Of a DNA stretch of 64,000 bases, positions 40,804 to 49,425 are shown piece after piece. The stretch is from Planococcus maitriensis. Lineage in GTDB: Bacteria; Bacillota; Bacilli; Bacillales_A; Planococcaceae. The stretch covers positions 186,001 to 250,000 of the forward strand of contig NZ_QLZQ01000003.1 in NCBI RefSeq assembly GCF_003289925.1. Reading direction: 5' to 3'. Made by a program: the position numbers and the translations under genes. The notes beneath the pieces are model-generated. The model had not been told where the DNA came from. It saw only the letters and a program-made list of their open reading frames with translations, and ran no database searches. The number at the start of each line of letters is the position of its first letter. Position 1 is the first letter of the stretch.

Positions 40804-41082
40804 TTGAGGAAGATCGATAAAAAACAAGCGGATGCGTATTTCCGGGCTCGAACCACGTTGGTGACCATCTATCTATTGATCGGGTTCTCAGCATCTTTCG
40901 GGGTCGTCATGTTCGCGGAGCAATTATCAGGTTTCAAGGTCAACGGGATGCCTTTCCATTATTTCATGGGAGCGCAGGGAGCGGTATTGACTTTCATCAT
41001 CCTGCTGTTCGTCAATGCGATCATCAACGACCGGATCGACAAGAAATTCGGCTTGGACCAAGACTTGAAAGATAAGGAATAG
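40804..41082 (+). CDS. DUF4212 small subunit of a sodium:solute symporter
   Basis: 92 residues, two membrane helices (about 20-40 and 55-78). The N-terminal helix with Arg/Lys, YFRARTTLVTIYLLIGFSAS, and NGMPFHYFMGAQGAVLTFII match DUF4212, which is nearly always encoded just before a large SSS-family permease as here. TTG is used as start since AAAGGGGTGGG stands directly upstream. The last helix ends in a charged tail (NDRIDKKFGLDQDL). Confidence 0.8.
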   Translation: MRKIDKKQADAYFRARTTLVTIYLLIGFSASFGVVMFAEQLSGFKVNGMPFHYFMGAQGAVLTFIILLFVNAIINDRIDKKFGLDQDLKDKE

Positions 41083-41144
41083 CATCGACTTTCCAATTGT
41101 ATGGAACGATGGGAAAATTGCGTAATTGACAAGGGGGAGAAGCA

Positions 41145-42824
41145 GTGGATTCACAATTTCTCGTATCACTTGTAATGATCCTGGCGACATTCGGCTTGTA
41201 TATTGGTATTGCCTTCTACAATATGGCCAGGCAGACATCAGACTTTTATGTAGCGGGGCGCAACGTCCCAGCAGTGTTCAACGGGATGGCAATCGGTGCC
41301 GACTGGATGAGCGCAGCGTCCTTCATCGGAATGGCCGGGACGGTCATGCTGCTTGGGTATGACGGCCTTGCCTATATCATGGGCTGGACAGGCGGATATT
41401 TGCTCCTGACCTTCCTATTGGCGCCGCAGCTCCGGAAATCGGGGCGCTACACGGTACCCGAATTTATCGGTGACCGCTATAACAGCAGCACCGCGCGCTT
41501 GATCGCGGCAGTTGCCACCATCATCATCAGCTTTACATATTCCATCGGCCAGCTGTCGGGATCTGGGGTCGTCATCGGCCGCCTTTTGGAAGTCCCGACG
41601 GCTGTCGGGACAATCATCGGCGTCGTTTTGATCGCTTTCTACTCGGCACTTGGCGGGATGAAAGGGATCACGTGGACACAGGTGGCGCAATACCTCGTCT
41701 TGATCATCGCCTATCTGATCCCTGTCATTTTCATGTCACTCCAATTGACGAGCAATCCGCTTCCTTGGCTGTCATATGGGCAAATTGTCGGCGAACTCCA
41801 GCAGCTCGACCAGCAGCTTGGCGTTTCCGAATACGTCGTGCCGTTTACGGAAGCGACCAAATGGCAATTCCTTGCACTTATGTTCACGCTAATGGCCGGA
41901 ACAGCCGGATTGCCTCACGTTATTGTCCGCTTCTATACGGTCTCTACAATGAAAGCAGCCCGTTGGAGCGGGGCGTGGGCGCTTTTATTCATCGGTTTGC
42001 TTTACTTGTCAGCACCGGCTTATGCAGCGTTCTCACGTTTTATCTTGATGACCCAAGTGGCGGGATCTTCGATAGCCGATCTGCCGGCTTGGACCGCGTC
42101 TTGGGTCAATACGGGATCCTTGTCGGTTGCTGATACAAACGGCGATGGCATCCTGCAATGGGAAGAAATCGTCATCAGTAACGATATCGTGGTCATGGCG
42201 ACGCCTGAAATTGCCAATCTCGGCGTCTTTGTCATCGGATTGATGGCGGCAGGCGCAATGGCAGCGGCACTTTCGACAGCGGGTGGGCTGATGATCGCCA
42301 TTTCAGCCGCTTTGTCCCAGGATATCTATTACCGTTCGATCAACCCAAAAGCGACGGAAAGACAGCGGCTGCTTGTCGGCCGTTCGTCGATCATCATCGC
42401 GACAGTCGCAGCGGGCATCGTGGCATTGGACCCGCCAGGCGCGATCACGCAAATCGTCGCATGGGCCTTCGCGCTCGCATCCGGAACCTTCTTCCCTGCA
42501 CTGATTCTCGGTGTATGGTGGAGACGGGCGAACGGGCCGGGGGTCATTGCCGGCATGCTGGTCGGCTTGACAGTGACATTGGCGTATATTTTTGCCGCTA
42601 AATTCGGCGGCTTTACGATTCTCGGCATTATCGATACGGGCGCCGGGGTGTTCGGGGCGACTGCCGCAATTCTTACGATCATTATCGTTTCATTGGTGAC
42701 AAAGCCTCCATCGAAAGAAACACAGGAAGAGGTTCTGGACTTGCGTTATCCAGAAGGCATGACATACAAAGACGGTGAAGTGTGGCGCACTGATCCGGTC
42801 AAGGCCAACCGTCCGGAGCATTGA
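41145..42824 (+). CDS. Sodium:solute symporter, VC_2705/ActP-like, with an EF-hand-like loop
   Basis: 559 residues with 13 or so helices. SSS family marks: DFYVAGRNVPAVFNGMAIGA, the sodium-site region DWMSAASFIG, QLSGSGVVIGRLLEVP, and GTFFPALILGVWWRRANGPG. Paired with a DUF4212 subunit, it belongs to the VC_2705 group (acetate, lactate or similar carboxylates). Between helices, residues 330-341 read DTNGDGILQWEE, a perfect 12-residue EF-hand calcium loop. GTG start after GGGGGAGAAG. Terminator follows. Confidence 0.86.
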   Translation: MDSQFLVSLVMILATFGLYIGIAFYNMARQTSDFYVAGRNVPAVFNGMAIGADWMSAASFIGMAGTVMLLGYDGLAYIMGWTGGYLLLTFLLAPQLRKSGRYTVPEFIGDRYNSSTARLIAAVATIIISFTYSIGQLSGSGVVIGRLLEVPTAVGTIIGVVLIAFYSALGGMKGITWTQVAQYLVLIIAYLIPVIFMSLQLTSNPLPWLSYGQIVGELQQLDQQLGVSEYVVPFTEATKWQFLALMFTLMAGTAGLPHVIVRFYTVSTMKAARWSGAWALLFIGLLYLSAPAYAAFSRFILMTQVAGSSIADLPAWTASWVNTGSLSVADTNGDGILQWEEIVISNDIVVMATPEIANLGVFVIGLMAAGAMAAALSTAGGLMIAISAALSQDIYYRSINPKATERQRLLVGRSSIIIATVAAGIVALDPPGAITQIVAWAFALASGTFFPALILGVWWRRANGPGVIAGMLVGLTVTLAYIFAAKFGGFTILGIIDTGAGVFGATAAILTIIIVSLVTKPPSKETQEEVLDLRYPEGMTYKDGEVWRTDPVKANRPEH

Positions 42825-42830
42825 ACAATG

Positions 42831-42866
42831 AAAAAGAGCGGAAGCCCAGGCTTCCGCTCTTTTTTA
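42831..42866 (+). terminator. Intrinsic terminator
   Basis: AAAAAGAGCGGAAGCC-CA-GGCTTCCGCTCTTTTTT; also usable for the convergent minus-strand gene. Confidence 0.92.
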
Positions 42867-42891
42867 TGTCCCCCGTGTCGGGGGGAATCTT

Positions 42892-43938
42892 TTACTCTTT
42901 CCGGAAAACCCAAGCGCGCTGGGCGATGAAACCGAAGATGAACAGTATCGTATCGACCATCACTTTCAAGATGACTTCTCCCCGGCCGAGCCATTCCGCA
43001 TACAAGAAGTGGACTGATGCAGCGGATGCGCCCATGATGAACGCCGCTAAAATATAATAGCGCAGCAAGGATTTTTTAGACCCCTGCTTAAAGACTTTAT
43101 TGCGGTTGATATAATAATTGAAAAGGGAAGACAGGATGCGTGCGGCCACCGTCGCGATAATGATGAACGCTTCCGGCGACTCGTCGCGCAAGAGCTGGAC
43201 GAACAGCCAGAACAAGGCGATATCGAGCCCGAAAGACGCAGCGCCTGATAGCCCGTAGAATAAAAAGATCTTGTAGATATGATAGGAATCGCGGAGCGGC
43301 TGGAAATGGGAGGATTTATTGTCATCCAGATAGACGGTTTCGATCGTCACTTCTGACACCGGGATGTAATTCTTCTTCAGCGCCGCGAGCATGTTCATCT
43401 CGTATTCAAAGCGTTCCCCAAGAACGTCAAGAAGCCGCGGCAAGAACTTCACGGGAATGCCCCGCAGGCCTGTCTGGGTATCGGTCAGGTCCGCACCGGT
43501 CGATAACCGGAACAAGAGGCGCGTGAAGCGGTTGCCGAAACGGCTGCGGAAGGGAATGCCGGGCTGTGTGAAATCCCGGGCCCCGAGGACGACGTGGTTT
43601 GGCGAAGCTTCCAGTTCATTGGCGATTTTGACCATATCCGATACCAAATGCTGCCCGTCTGCATCGGCTGTGATAATGGCTTCGATCGGCAGTCGATGGT
43701 TGAGGATGTAGTGGAAGACCGTTTTCAACGCGCGCCCCTTGCCCTGGTTGATCGCATGGCGCAGCAAAGTCACTTCCGGAATCTTTTCAAGCTCAGAAAA
43801 GAAATCTTCATAGGCGGGTCCGCTGCCGTCATTCACGACGATAATCCGCGAGAAGCCAGCCGAGATCGCTTCTTCGATTGTATGTTTACATGGCTCTTCC
43901 GGTTTATAGGCCGGAATGACGATGGCGAATTGTTCCAC
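42892..43938 (-). CDS. Glycosyltransferase family 2 fused to GtrA flippase domain
   Basis: 348 residues. The GT-A domain (1-225) has FAIVIPAYKPEEP, VVNDGSGPAYEDFF and the nucleotide-sugar/metal motif ITADADGQH, then VLGARDFTQPGIPFRSRFGN. The GtrA part (about 228-345) has four membrane helices (FYGLSGAASFGLDIALFW; LVARIL...; YYILAAFIMGASAASVHFLY; FIFGFIAQRAWVF). Such proteins make and/or flip polyprenyl-linked sugars for cell surface glycosylation. GTG after AAAGAGG is chosen; a TTG six bases earlier overlaps the spacing. Single gene. Confidence 0.87.
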   Translation of the reverse strand: MEQFAIVIPAYKPEEPCKHTIEEAISAGFSRIIVVNDGSGPAYEDFFSELEKIPEVTLLRHAINQGKGRALKTVFHYILNHRLPIEAIITADADGQHLVSDMVKIANELEASPNHVVLGARDFTQPGIPFRSRFGNRFTRLLFRLSTGADLTDTQTGLRGIPVKFLPRLLDVLGERFEYEMNMLAALKKNYIPVSEVTIETVYLDDNKSSHFQPLRDSYHIYKIFLFYGLSGAASFGLDIALFWLFVQLLRDESPEAFIIIATVAARILSSLFNYYINRNKVFKQGSKKSLLRYYILAAFIMGASAASVHFLYAEWLGRGEVILKVMVDTILFIFGFIAQRAWVFRKE

Positions 43939-44097
43939 AGGCAACCTCTTTCCATTTCTGGCATCCAGAAATATGATACTGGCGTATGTTTCTATCTCTA
44001 TATAATGATACTACCCGAATTCCGGTTCTTTAGTCTTGCTCTATGGGAATTCCTTGGCTACTTTCGGAATGAAGCGATTCAAGCGCTTGCATAGAGC

Positions 44098-44655
44098 TTA
44101 ATCGGCCACGGCATCTTCAGGGCGGTAGCCATCCTTCAGCTGGCGAATCGACAAGCCGAAATCCATCTGAAAATGGGGATAATCCTTGAAGCGCACCCAA
44201 TCCCCGCCCCATTCAAAGCCGAGCTCTTTGGCGATGTCCGCTACTTCGAACCAATCGGGACGGCCATTTCCGTTGCCGTCGCGTTCGATGTCCCAAACGA
44301 CTGACCCATCAGGCAAGCGCAGCGCAAAATCGATGGCCAGCCCATAATTATGGTAGGACCCGCCGCCTTCTGCATGGGTGACGATACTGCCGCCTTGTGA
44401 ACGGCCTTGCGCATGGATTCGGTTTTGCTCTTCGACGGAACGGAATCCGTCGGTGATGAGGACCTCGATGCCGATTTCCTCGGACTGCGCGATCAACTGG
44501 TCACGTTTGGATTCGACGATAGGATGGAGACCCGTGGGGAGCGGCCGTTCAGCGCGTTCGTTGCGCTCTTCGATTTCCCGTTCGATCCAAATGAACAAAA
44601 ATGCACCTAAGATAAAAAGGAACAGCAATGAAAAGGCGGTGCGGAATGTTTTCAA
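44098..44655 (-). CDS. M15 family peptidase, CwlK-like (L-Ala-D-Glu / D-Ala-D-Ala peptidase)
   Basis: 185 residues. A membrane anchor or signal (about 7-25, AFSLLFLFILGAFLFIWIE), then a zinc peptidase domain: ITDGFRSVEEQNRIHAQGRS, the S-x-H-x-x-G-x-A-x-D motif (SYHNYGLAIDF) and YPHFQMD with the last zinc His. These cleave peptidoglycan stem peptides outside the membrane. TTG start after CGAGGTGAA. The loop DGNGNGRPDW is also known in Bacillus CwlK-type enzymes. Single gene. Confidence 0.88.
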   Translation of the reverse strand: MKTFRTAFSLLFLFILGAFLFIWIEREIEERNERAERPLPTGLHPIVESKRDQLIAQSEEIGIEVLITDGFRSVEEQNRIHAQGRSQGGSIVTHAEGGGSYHNYGLAIDFALRLPDGSVVWDIERDGNGNGRPDWFEVADIAKELGFEWGGDWVRFKDYPHFQMDFGLSIRQLKDGYRPEDAVAD

Positions 44656-44758
44656 GTAGTTTCACCTCGTGTATTGATTGTAGCAAAAAACCTTAAGCAA
44701 GTATCCGGCAGGAGTTTTTGGTACGATAGGGGAAATAGATTCTTTGGAGGGATACATA

Positions 44759-45490
44759 ATGGTCATCGAATTAATGAAATCACATGCTTCGGTCCGCGAT
44801 TACAAAGACCAGCAATTGACGCGCGCGCAAGTCCATGAATTGGTCGAAGCGGCCCAGCATGCGGCGACATCTCATTTTGTGCAAGCCTATTCAATTGTAT
44901 GGGTAACGGATGAAGATAAGCGTAAACGCCTCGGCGAGCTGTCCAAAAACCCGAAACAGATAGAAGGGGCAGGCGCCGTGTTCTTGATGTGTGCCGACTA
45001 CAATCGGTTGGGGCATGCTGCGAAACTGCAAGGGGAAGATATTGTCTTCGACCAGGCAGAGAACTTGTTGGTTGCGGTCACCGACGTCGGTTTGCTCGCG
45101 CAGAACTTGGCGCTTGCGGCGGAATCCAAAGGCTATGGCATCTGCTATATCGGTGGGGTGCGCAATAATATGGAAGAGATCAGTAAACTTGCCGGGTTGC
45201 CTGAAGGCGTTTTCCCGGTGTACGGCTTGACGGTCGGCGTGCCGAAAGAAGCCAATGAAGTGAAGCCGCGCCTTCCTGTAGAAGCGGTGCTTCATGAAAA
45301 TGAGTACGACGAAGCGAAATATGAAGAGATTTTACCTGCCTATGACGAGACGATCATGGCTTATTACGCGGCGCGCTCAAACAACCAAAAAACCGCAAAA
45401 TGGAGTGAACAGATGGCGACCTTCCTGAAAAAGCCACATCGCCCGGACCTGAAGGACGTATTGGCTAAGCGTGGTTATCTGTTCAAGTAA
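44759..45490 (+). CDS. NADPH-dependent oxidoreductase, NfsA/NfrA-type nitroreductase
   Basis: 243-residue FMN-dependent enzyme. IELMKSHASVRDYKDQQLT is the FMN-binding N-terminus, followed by AAQHAATSHFVQAYSIVWV, ESKGYGICYIGGVRNN and the typical VYGLTVGVPKEANEVKPRLP. Such enzymes reduce nitroaromatics, quinones or FMN with NADPH by two-electron steps, avoiding radicals. ATG follows TTGGAGGG. It precedes a NAD(P)-binding gene by 47 bases; both may respond to oxidative or electrophile stress. Confidence 0.88.
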   Translation: MVIELMKSHASVRDYKDQQLTRAQVHELVEAAQHAATSHFVQAYSIVWVTDEDKRKRLGELSKNPKQIEGAGAVFLMCADYNRLGHAAKLQGEDIVFDQAENLLVAVTDVGLLAQNLALAAESKGYGICYIGGVRNNMEEISKLAGLPEGVFPVYGLTVGVPKEANEVKPRLPVEAVLHENEYDEAKYEEILPAYDETIMAYYAARSNNQKTAKWSEQMATFLKKPHRPDLKDVLAKRGYLFK

Positions 45491-45537
45491 AAGCGGCATC
45501 TATAGCTAACTGTAATTATCGAGGAGGGTGATGAACG

Positions 45538-46152
45538 ATGAAAATTGCTTTATTTGGAGCGACGGGAAGAGTCGGGAGATACATCCTGAAAATGGCGCTT
45601 CGTGATGGGCACGAAGTGAAAGCGCTTGTCCGGAGAGCGGACCTTGAGCCCCATCCGAACCTGGATATGATCGTCGGAAATGTCCGCAATGAAGAGGATA
45701 TCCGCCGGACATTGCAAGGGGCGGATGCCGTACTCAGCGCAATCGGCACCGACCGCACGACCACTTTATCGGATGCGACACCGCTGATCGTGAAAGCGAT
45801 GGAAGCGGAAGGCATACAACGCATCATCACCATCGGGACCGCCGGCATTTTGAACAGCCGCCTGAGTCCCGGCCTGCTGCGTTATGAGGGCGGTGATTCG
45901 AAGCGCCAATTGACCTTTGCGGCGGAAGAACATGAAAAAGCCTATAAGTCATTGGAACAAAGTGATTTGGACTGGACGATCGTCTGCCCGACATATTTGC
46001 CGGACGGCGAACCGAAAGGCTATTTCCGCTTTGAGGAAAATTACTTGCCTGAAGATGGCAAGGAAATCACGGCTGGCGATACCGCATTGTTCGCATACGA
46101 GCAATTGGATTCGGACGATTTCCTGAAAAGCCGTGTCGGCATTGCCTATTGA
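45538..46152 (+). CDS. NAD(P)-binding protein, NmrA/atypical SDR family
   Basis: 204 residues, a Rossmann fold with the dinucleotide loop GATGRVGRYIL at residues 7-17, VKALVRRADLEPHPNLDMIVG, ADAVLSAIGTDRT and IQRIITIGTAGIL. The usual SDR Tyr-x-x-x-Lys site is not obvious (AAEEHEKAYKSLEQ), as in YwnB/YhfK-type atypical SDRs, which sense redox state or reduce flavins. ATG after GAGGAGGGTG. Likely co-transcribed with the nitroreductase. Confidence 0.82.
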   Translation: MKIALFGATGRVGRYILKMALRDGHEVKALVRRADLEPHPNLDMIVGNVRNEEDIRRTLQGADAVLSAIGTDRTTTLSDATPLIVKAMEAEGIQRIITIGTAGILNSRLSPGLLRYEGGDSKRQLTFAAEEHEKAYKSLEQSDLDWTIVCPTYLPDGEPKGYFRFEENYLPEDGKEITAGDTALFAYEQLDSDDFLKSRVGIAY

Positions 46153-46157
46153 ATGAC

Positions 46158-46197
46158 AAAACCCCTTGAACTGTGAAAAGTTCAAGGGGTTTTTTTG
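46158..46197. terminator. Strong bidirectional terminator
   Basis: AAAACCCCTTGAACT pairs with AGTTCAAGGGGTTTT, followed by T7; separates convergent genes. Confidence 0.92.
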
Positions 46198-46203
46198 CAT
46201 GCG

Positions 46204-47145
46204 TCAGGCAGTAACATCGCGTTTAGAGAATGTCCAATAACTGATCACCATGAAGACCAGGAAATAGACAGTCAAAACGGTGAGCGACATGGCCATCGTG
46301 ATGTCTGGGATGGGCATGAAGCCTGTGTAGAATTGAGTCAGGTCGGTATGTGTAAACAAATAATATTTGACGATCTCAAAACGCTGCAACAGGAAGACGA
46401 GTTGCACACCGACGAACATCAGGAAAATCGACACGCCGATCGCAAGCGAACTGGAGCGGAAAACCGTCCCGAGCATGAAAGCGAACGTGCCGATCATCCA
46501 TGTGCTCGCCAAGCTAAGCACGGATAGTTTCAATGCTTCAACCCAGTAGGAACCTTCCACGACTTCCGATCCGTTCCACACCAGGAATGCGCCGTCTCCA
46601 ACCCCGAAGAAAATCCAGCTGAATAAAGCGATCGATCCAAAAGTAAGGATGACAAACAATAAGGCAAACAACATGGTCGTAATGTATTTGGACGTAAGGA
46701 TCTTCCATCTTTTAACCGGGCGCGTCAACAGCATCTTGATCGTCCCTTGTGAAAATTCGGAAGCAACGATGCCAGCGCCGACGATGACCGTGAACAGCGT
46801 TACGAGCGACAGCATCATATGGCCGTCCAGCAACTGCTGCTGCAGGCTCTCGGTTTTGAAAGGTGCGGCATCATTCGCCAATCGGTATTCTGCGATAGCG
46901 GCCTGGCCCTCATAATAGTCTTGCTGGGCAGGGCCGATGTCCGGATTTTGCAATTGATCTTCAGCCGAGGCTAAGTTCATAGTTTCCATTTCCTGCCATT
47001 CTGTTTCGGGTGCAGGAGAGGTGGATCCGATCCATTTGGTGATGCCGGCATTGGCGAACAAGATGGCGATCAGCAGGCCTGCCATGATCCAGGACGCTTT
47101 CTTACTCCATAATTTCATCCATTCATTTTGTATGAGCTTGAGCAA
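46204..47145 (-). CDS. ABC-2 type transporter permease
   Basis: 313 residues with six helices: 18-35 near the start after LIQNEWMKLWSKKAS, a large extracellular loop (about 38-105, rich in Glu/Ala), then five more between 110 and 305. EFSQGTIKMLLTRPVKRWKI is the conserved cytoplasmic segment that meets the ATPase. TTG start after GGAGGCGG; it overlaps the ATPase gene by 23 bases, so the two are coupled. Similar to BcrB/YhcI-type permeases; possibly drug, lantibiotic or lipid export. Confidence 0.85.
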   Translation of the reverse strand: MLKLIQNEWMKLWSKKASWIMAGLLIAILFANAGITKWIGSTSPAPETEWQEMETMNLASAEDQLQNPDIGPAQQDYYEGQAAIAEYRLANDAAPFKTESLQQQLLDGHMMLSLVTLFTVIVGAGIVASEFSQGTIKMLLTRPVKRWKILTSKYITTMLFALLFVILTFGSIALFSWIFFGVGDGAFLVWNGSEVVEGSYWVEALKLSVLSLASTWMIGTFAFMLGTVFRSSSLAIGVSIFLMFVGVQLVFLLQRFEIVKYYLFTHTDLTQFYTGFMPIPDITMAMSLTVLTVYFLVFMVISYWTFSKRDVTA

Positions 47146-48046
47146 TTTCGCCGCCTCCAGTCATTTCAAGGAATTGATCTTCTAAGGTCGTGCGGTGCGG
47201 CTGGACCACGTACAAATCGACGCCCGCAGCAGTGAGCAGTTTGATGGCGCCCGGGATATGCTCCGGTTCTGTATCGATCAGATAGCCGTTTTCATGCGGT
47301 TGCACGGTGAAGCCGATTTCCTCGAGCACTTGTTTTGCCTGGGCGGAAGGTTTAGCTTCTATGTAATAACGGGATTGCTGGTGTTCGTTGACATTCTTGA
47401 TGTCGATCAATTCGCCATTCTGGATGATGGCGATGCGGTCGCATAGTAATTCGATTTCCGACAATAGATGGCTCGAGACGAAAATAGCGACATCGTTCTC
47501 GCGTGCCACTTTACGCAAATACATGCGGAATTCACGGATGCCTGCGGGGTCCAGGCCGTTTGTCGGCTCATCCAGAATCAAAAACTCCGGATTGTTGAGG
47601 AGTGCCTGGGCGAGCCCAAGGCGCTGGCGCATGCCGAGTGAATACGACCCGACTTTTTCCTTGATGCGGTTTTGCATGCCGACTTGCTGGATCACTTCGT
47701 CGATGCGGGCTTTCGTTACGCCTTTATGCATGCGCGCGAAATGTACCAGGTTTTTATAACCGGACATGAATTTGTACATCTCCGGATTTTCGACGATGAC
47801 GCCCACTTTTTCGATGCTATCCTCAAAGTCGGTGCGAATCGATTTGCCGCTGATCAGGATATCGCCTGAAGTCGGCTTCATCAATCCGACCATCATCCGG
47901 ATTGTCGTCGTCTTGCCTGCCCCGTTCGGCCCGAGAAACCCGGTAATTTCCCCTTTATGGAGATCCAAGTTCAAGTTTTTGATGATCTGCTTGTTGCCGA
48001 TCGTCTTTGAGAGCTTGCGGATCTCAACAATTTTTTCATTGCTCAT
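47123..48046 (-). CDS. ABC transporter ATP-binding protein (BcrA-like)
   Basis: 307 residues. ATPase domain 5-215: Walker A GPNGAGKTTT, Q-loop region VIVENPEMYKF, signature YSLGMRQRLGLAQ, Walker B FLILDEPTNGLD, switch His in FVSSHLLSE. The C-terminal 90 residues (DIKNVNEHQQSRYYIEAKP, then AAGVDLYVVQPHRTTLEDQF) form the accessory domain usual in ABC-2 exporters. Start ATG after AAAGAGGTGG, nine bases inside a longer frame. Paired with the overlapping permease gene. Confidence 0.9.
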   Translation of the reverse strand: MSNEKIVEIRKLSKTIGNKQIIKNLNLDLHKGEITGFLGPNGAGKTTTIRMMVGLMKPTSGDILISGKSIRTDFEDSIEKVGVIVENPEMYKFMSGYKNLVHFARMHKGVTKARIDEVIQQVGMQNRIKEKVGSYSLGMRQRLGLAQALLNNPEFLILDEPTNGLDPAGIREFRMYLRKVARENDVAIFVSSHLLSEIELLCDRIAIIQNGELIDIKNVNEHQQSRYYIEAKPSAQAKQVLEEIGFTVQPHENGYLIDTEPEHIPGAIKLLTAAGVDLYVVQPHRTTLEDQFLEMTGGGEIAQAHTK

Positions 48047-48192
48047 ATGAGCCACCTCTTTTCGTTTTGCTTCCTTCAGTACTAACGATTCATTTCCCCG
48101 AAAGTTTCAGTTTTCTGGAAATCCGGCAGGCTTAACTATCGCCTCAGCGGGAATAAACCAATTAACAACGAATACATGGAGGGTTTGGCCTT

Positions 48193-48612
48193 ATGAAAGA
48201 ATTGCAGGAACAAGAACAAGTGCTCATGGCGTATTATGCCCAGTATTATAAAGGCGCATCCTTGGAGGAAATCCGGGAGCTCGACCGCCGCTTGTCACAA
48301 GGCATCGGGGAAGAGCAATACAAAAAGGCGATGGGTGAATTGAAAGAACAAGGGTTGGTCCATGGCTTGGAGACCGTCGAGGAAAGGAATGAAGACGGTG
48401 TCGATTCACCGATGGCGACGAACGAAGGCATGCTTTATATCAATGATGTCCTCAATCTGCAGTCGGATGCGGTAGAGGACCACCAGCTCGATTATTTGGC
48501 GAAGCATCTGGAGACCAGCCACCTGGAACTGACGCTCGAGCCGGTGAAGACCTATATTGAGTCAGTCGTCAAAGAACAGGCGGATGAAAAGCCGAACGAC
48601 AACACACCTTGA
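48193..48612 (+). CDS. Conserved hypothetical protein, possibly winged-helix
   Basis: 139 residues, soluble. The first 65 (LMAYYAQYYKGASLEEIREL, YKKAMGELKEQGLVHGLETV) look like a small helix-wing domain of the YjcQ type; GMLYINDVLNLQSDAVEDHQ continues; the C-terminus is helical and acidic. ATG after GGAGGG. It is divergent from the ABC operon, 146 bases away. Function not recognised; could regulate the exporter, but this is speculative. Confidence 0.55.
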   Translation: MKELQEQEQVLMAYYAQYYKGASLEEIRELDRRLSQGIGEEQYKKAMGELKEQGLVHGLETVEERNEDGVDSPMATNEGMLYINDVLNLQSDAVEDHQLDYLAKHLETSHLELTLEPVKTYIESVVKEQADEKPNDNTP

Positions 48613-48619
48613 ATATTGG

Positions 48620-48651
48620 AAAGCCGCTTCTTGAAAAAGAAGCGGCTTTTT
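48620..48651 (+). terminator. Intrinsic terminator
   Basis: AAAGCCGCTTCTT-GAAA-AAGAAGCGGCTTTTT. Confidence 0.92.
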
Positions 48652-48711
48652 GTGTGAAAAATAGTTGGTAATAATAACTGCGCAATGGAACAAGATTCGG
48701 GTCAGTAGAGC

Positions 48712-48865
48712 GGAAAAGCTTCCGCTTTTCGACTTCGTTGCAGGGGGCTGCTTGCCGTGGGGCGGGTGTTGAGCCAACGTGCCCAAAAGCGCGGCACGTT
48801 TGTCTCGCCAGCCCGCGCGGTCCCATAGGCGTTAGCCCCCTTCCACTCCATCTCTAGTTTTAGAG
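48712..48865. repeat. Intergenic repeat A, copy 2
   Basis: Close match of 16782-16935 in the same orientation (shared GCTTGCCGTGGGGCGGGTG, GCGGCACGTTTGTCTCGCCA, CCCCCTTCCACTCC). It begins the second composite repeat; weaker similarity continues to 49016. The stretch 48652-49376 holds no credible gene. Confidence 0.75.
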
Positions 48866-49016
48866 TGGAAGGAATTTTTTCCTGTTCACTCGACAGAAAA
48901 TGTAGAAATGCTTCATGTTTTGCAGTTTAAATCATCTTTGATGCAGAGAGTCTGATTATTTCTGTTCAATCAACAAGATTTTCGACTCAAGCTATAATAT
49001 GTCAGGTGCTGCATCC

Positions 49017-49341
49017 CAGGAAGCGATTCCCCCGCTAGCCGGCAACTCGTACAGAAGCAGATCTGATTAAACGAACCCAAATCAGTGAAATCTCTCAGCC
49101 GCCAAGCGTAAAGGGGTGAGCCGCCGCAATAAGATAAAAGTTTTATTCAAGCATCAGGTCGAACCCCTGCTCCCACATCTACAAGCAGATGCGTCGCAAA
49201 TGAATCGGCTCAACTTCCTTTCGCCAATTCATTGGCTTATTGCCAAAGGCCAACCCAAAGCAGGGTGGCGACTAGCAGATGAAGCCCGAATCGAATGCAG
49301 AAACACTTCGACACGCAAACCCTCGCTATCTTCATATGTAC
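49017..49341. repeat. Structured repeat element B, copy 3, with an expanded loop
   Basis: Same flanks as copies 1 and 2 (GCGATTCCCCCGCTAGCCGG; GAAGCCCGAATCGAATGCAG; CACTTCGACACGCAAACCCT). Outer arms GCCGCC (49098-49103) and GGTGGC (49264-49269) keep pairing through a G-T pair; inner arms GCAATAAG (49126-49133) and CTTATTGC (49236-49243) are intact. The inner loop is about 100 bases instead of about 17. Confidence 0.72.
49166..49213 (-). repeat. Family C repeat fragment nested inside element B copy 3
   Basis: This segment (TGCTCCCACATCT, GCAGATGCGTCGCAAATGAAT, GCTCAAC) is the reverse complement of 28467-28510 with only a few differences. It lies in the expanded hairpin loop of element B. Confidence 0.75.
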
Positions 49342-49376
49342 TCAAACCGGAAAGCGATTCTCTCACTACTAAAGCG

Positions 49377-49409
49377 AAAAAAGGAACCAATGCCCGGCAT
49401 TGGTTCCTT
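49377..49409 (-). terminator. Intrinsic terminator of the minus-strand pair
   Basis: AAGGAACCAATGCC-C-GGCATTGGTTCCTT; on the minus strand a T6 run follows. Confidence 0.85.
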
Positions 49410-49425
49410 CCGCACATATCTGAAG

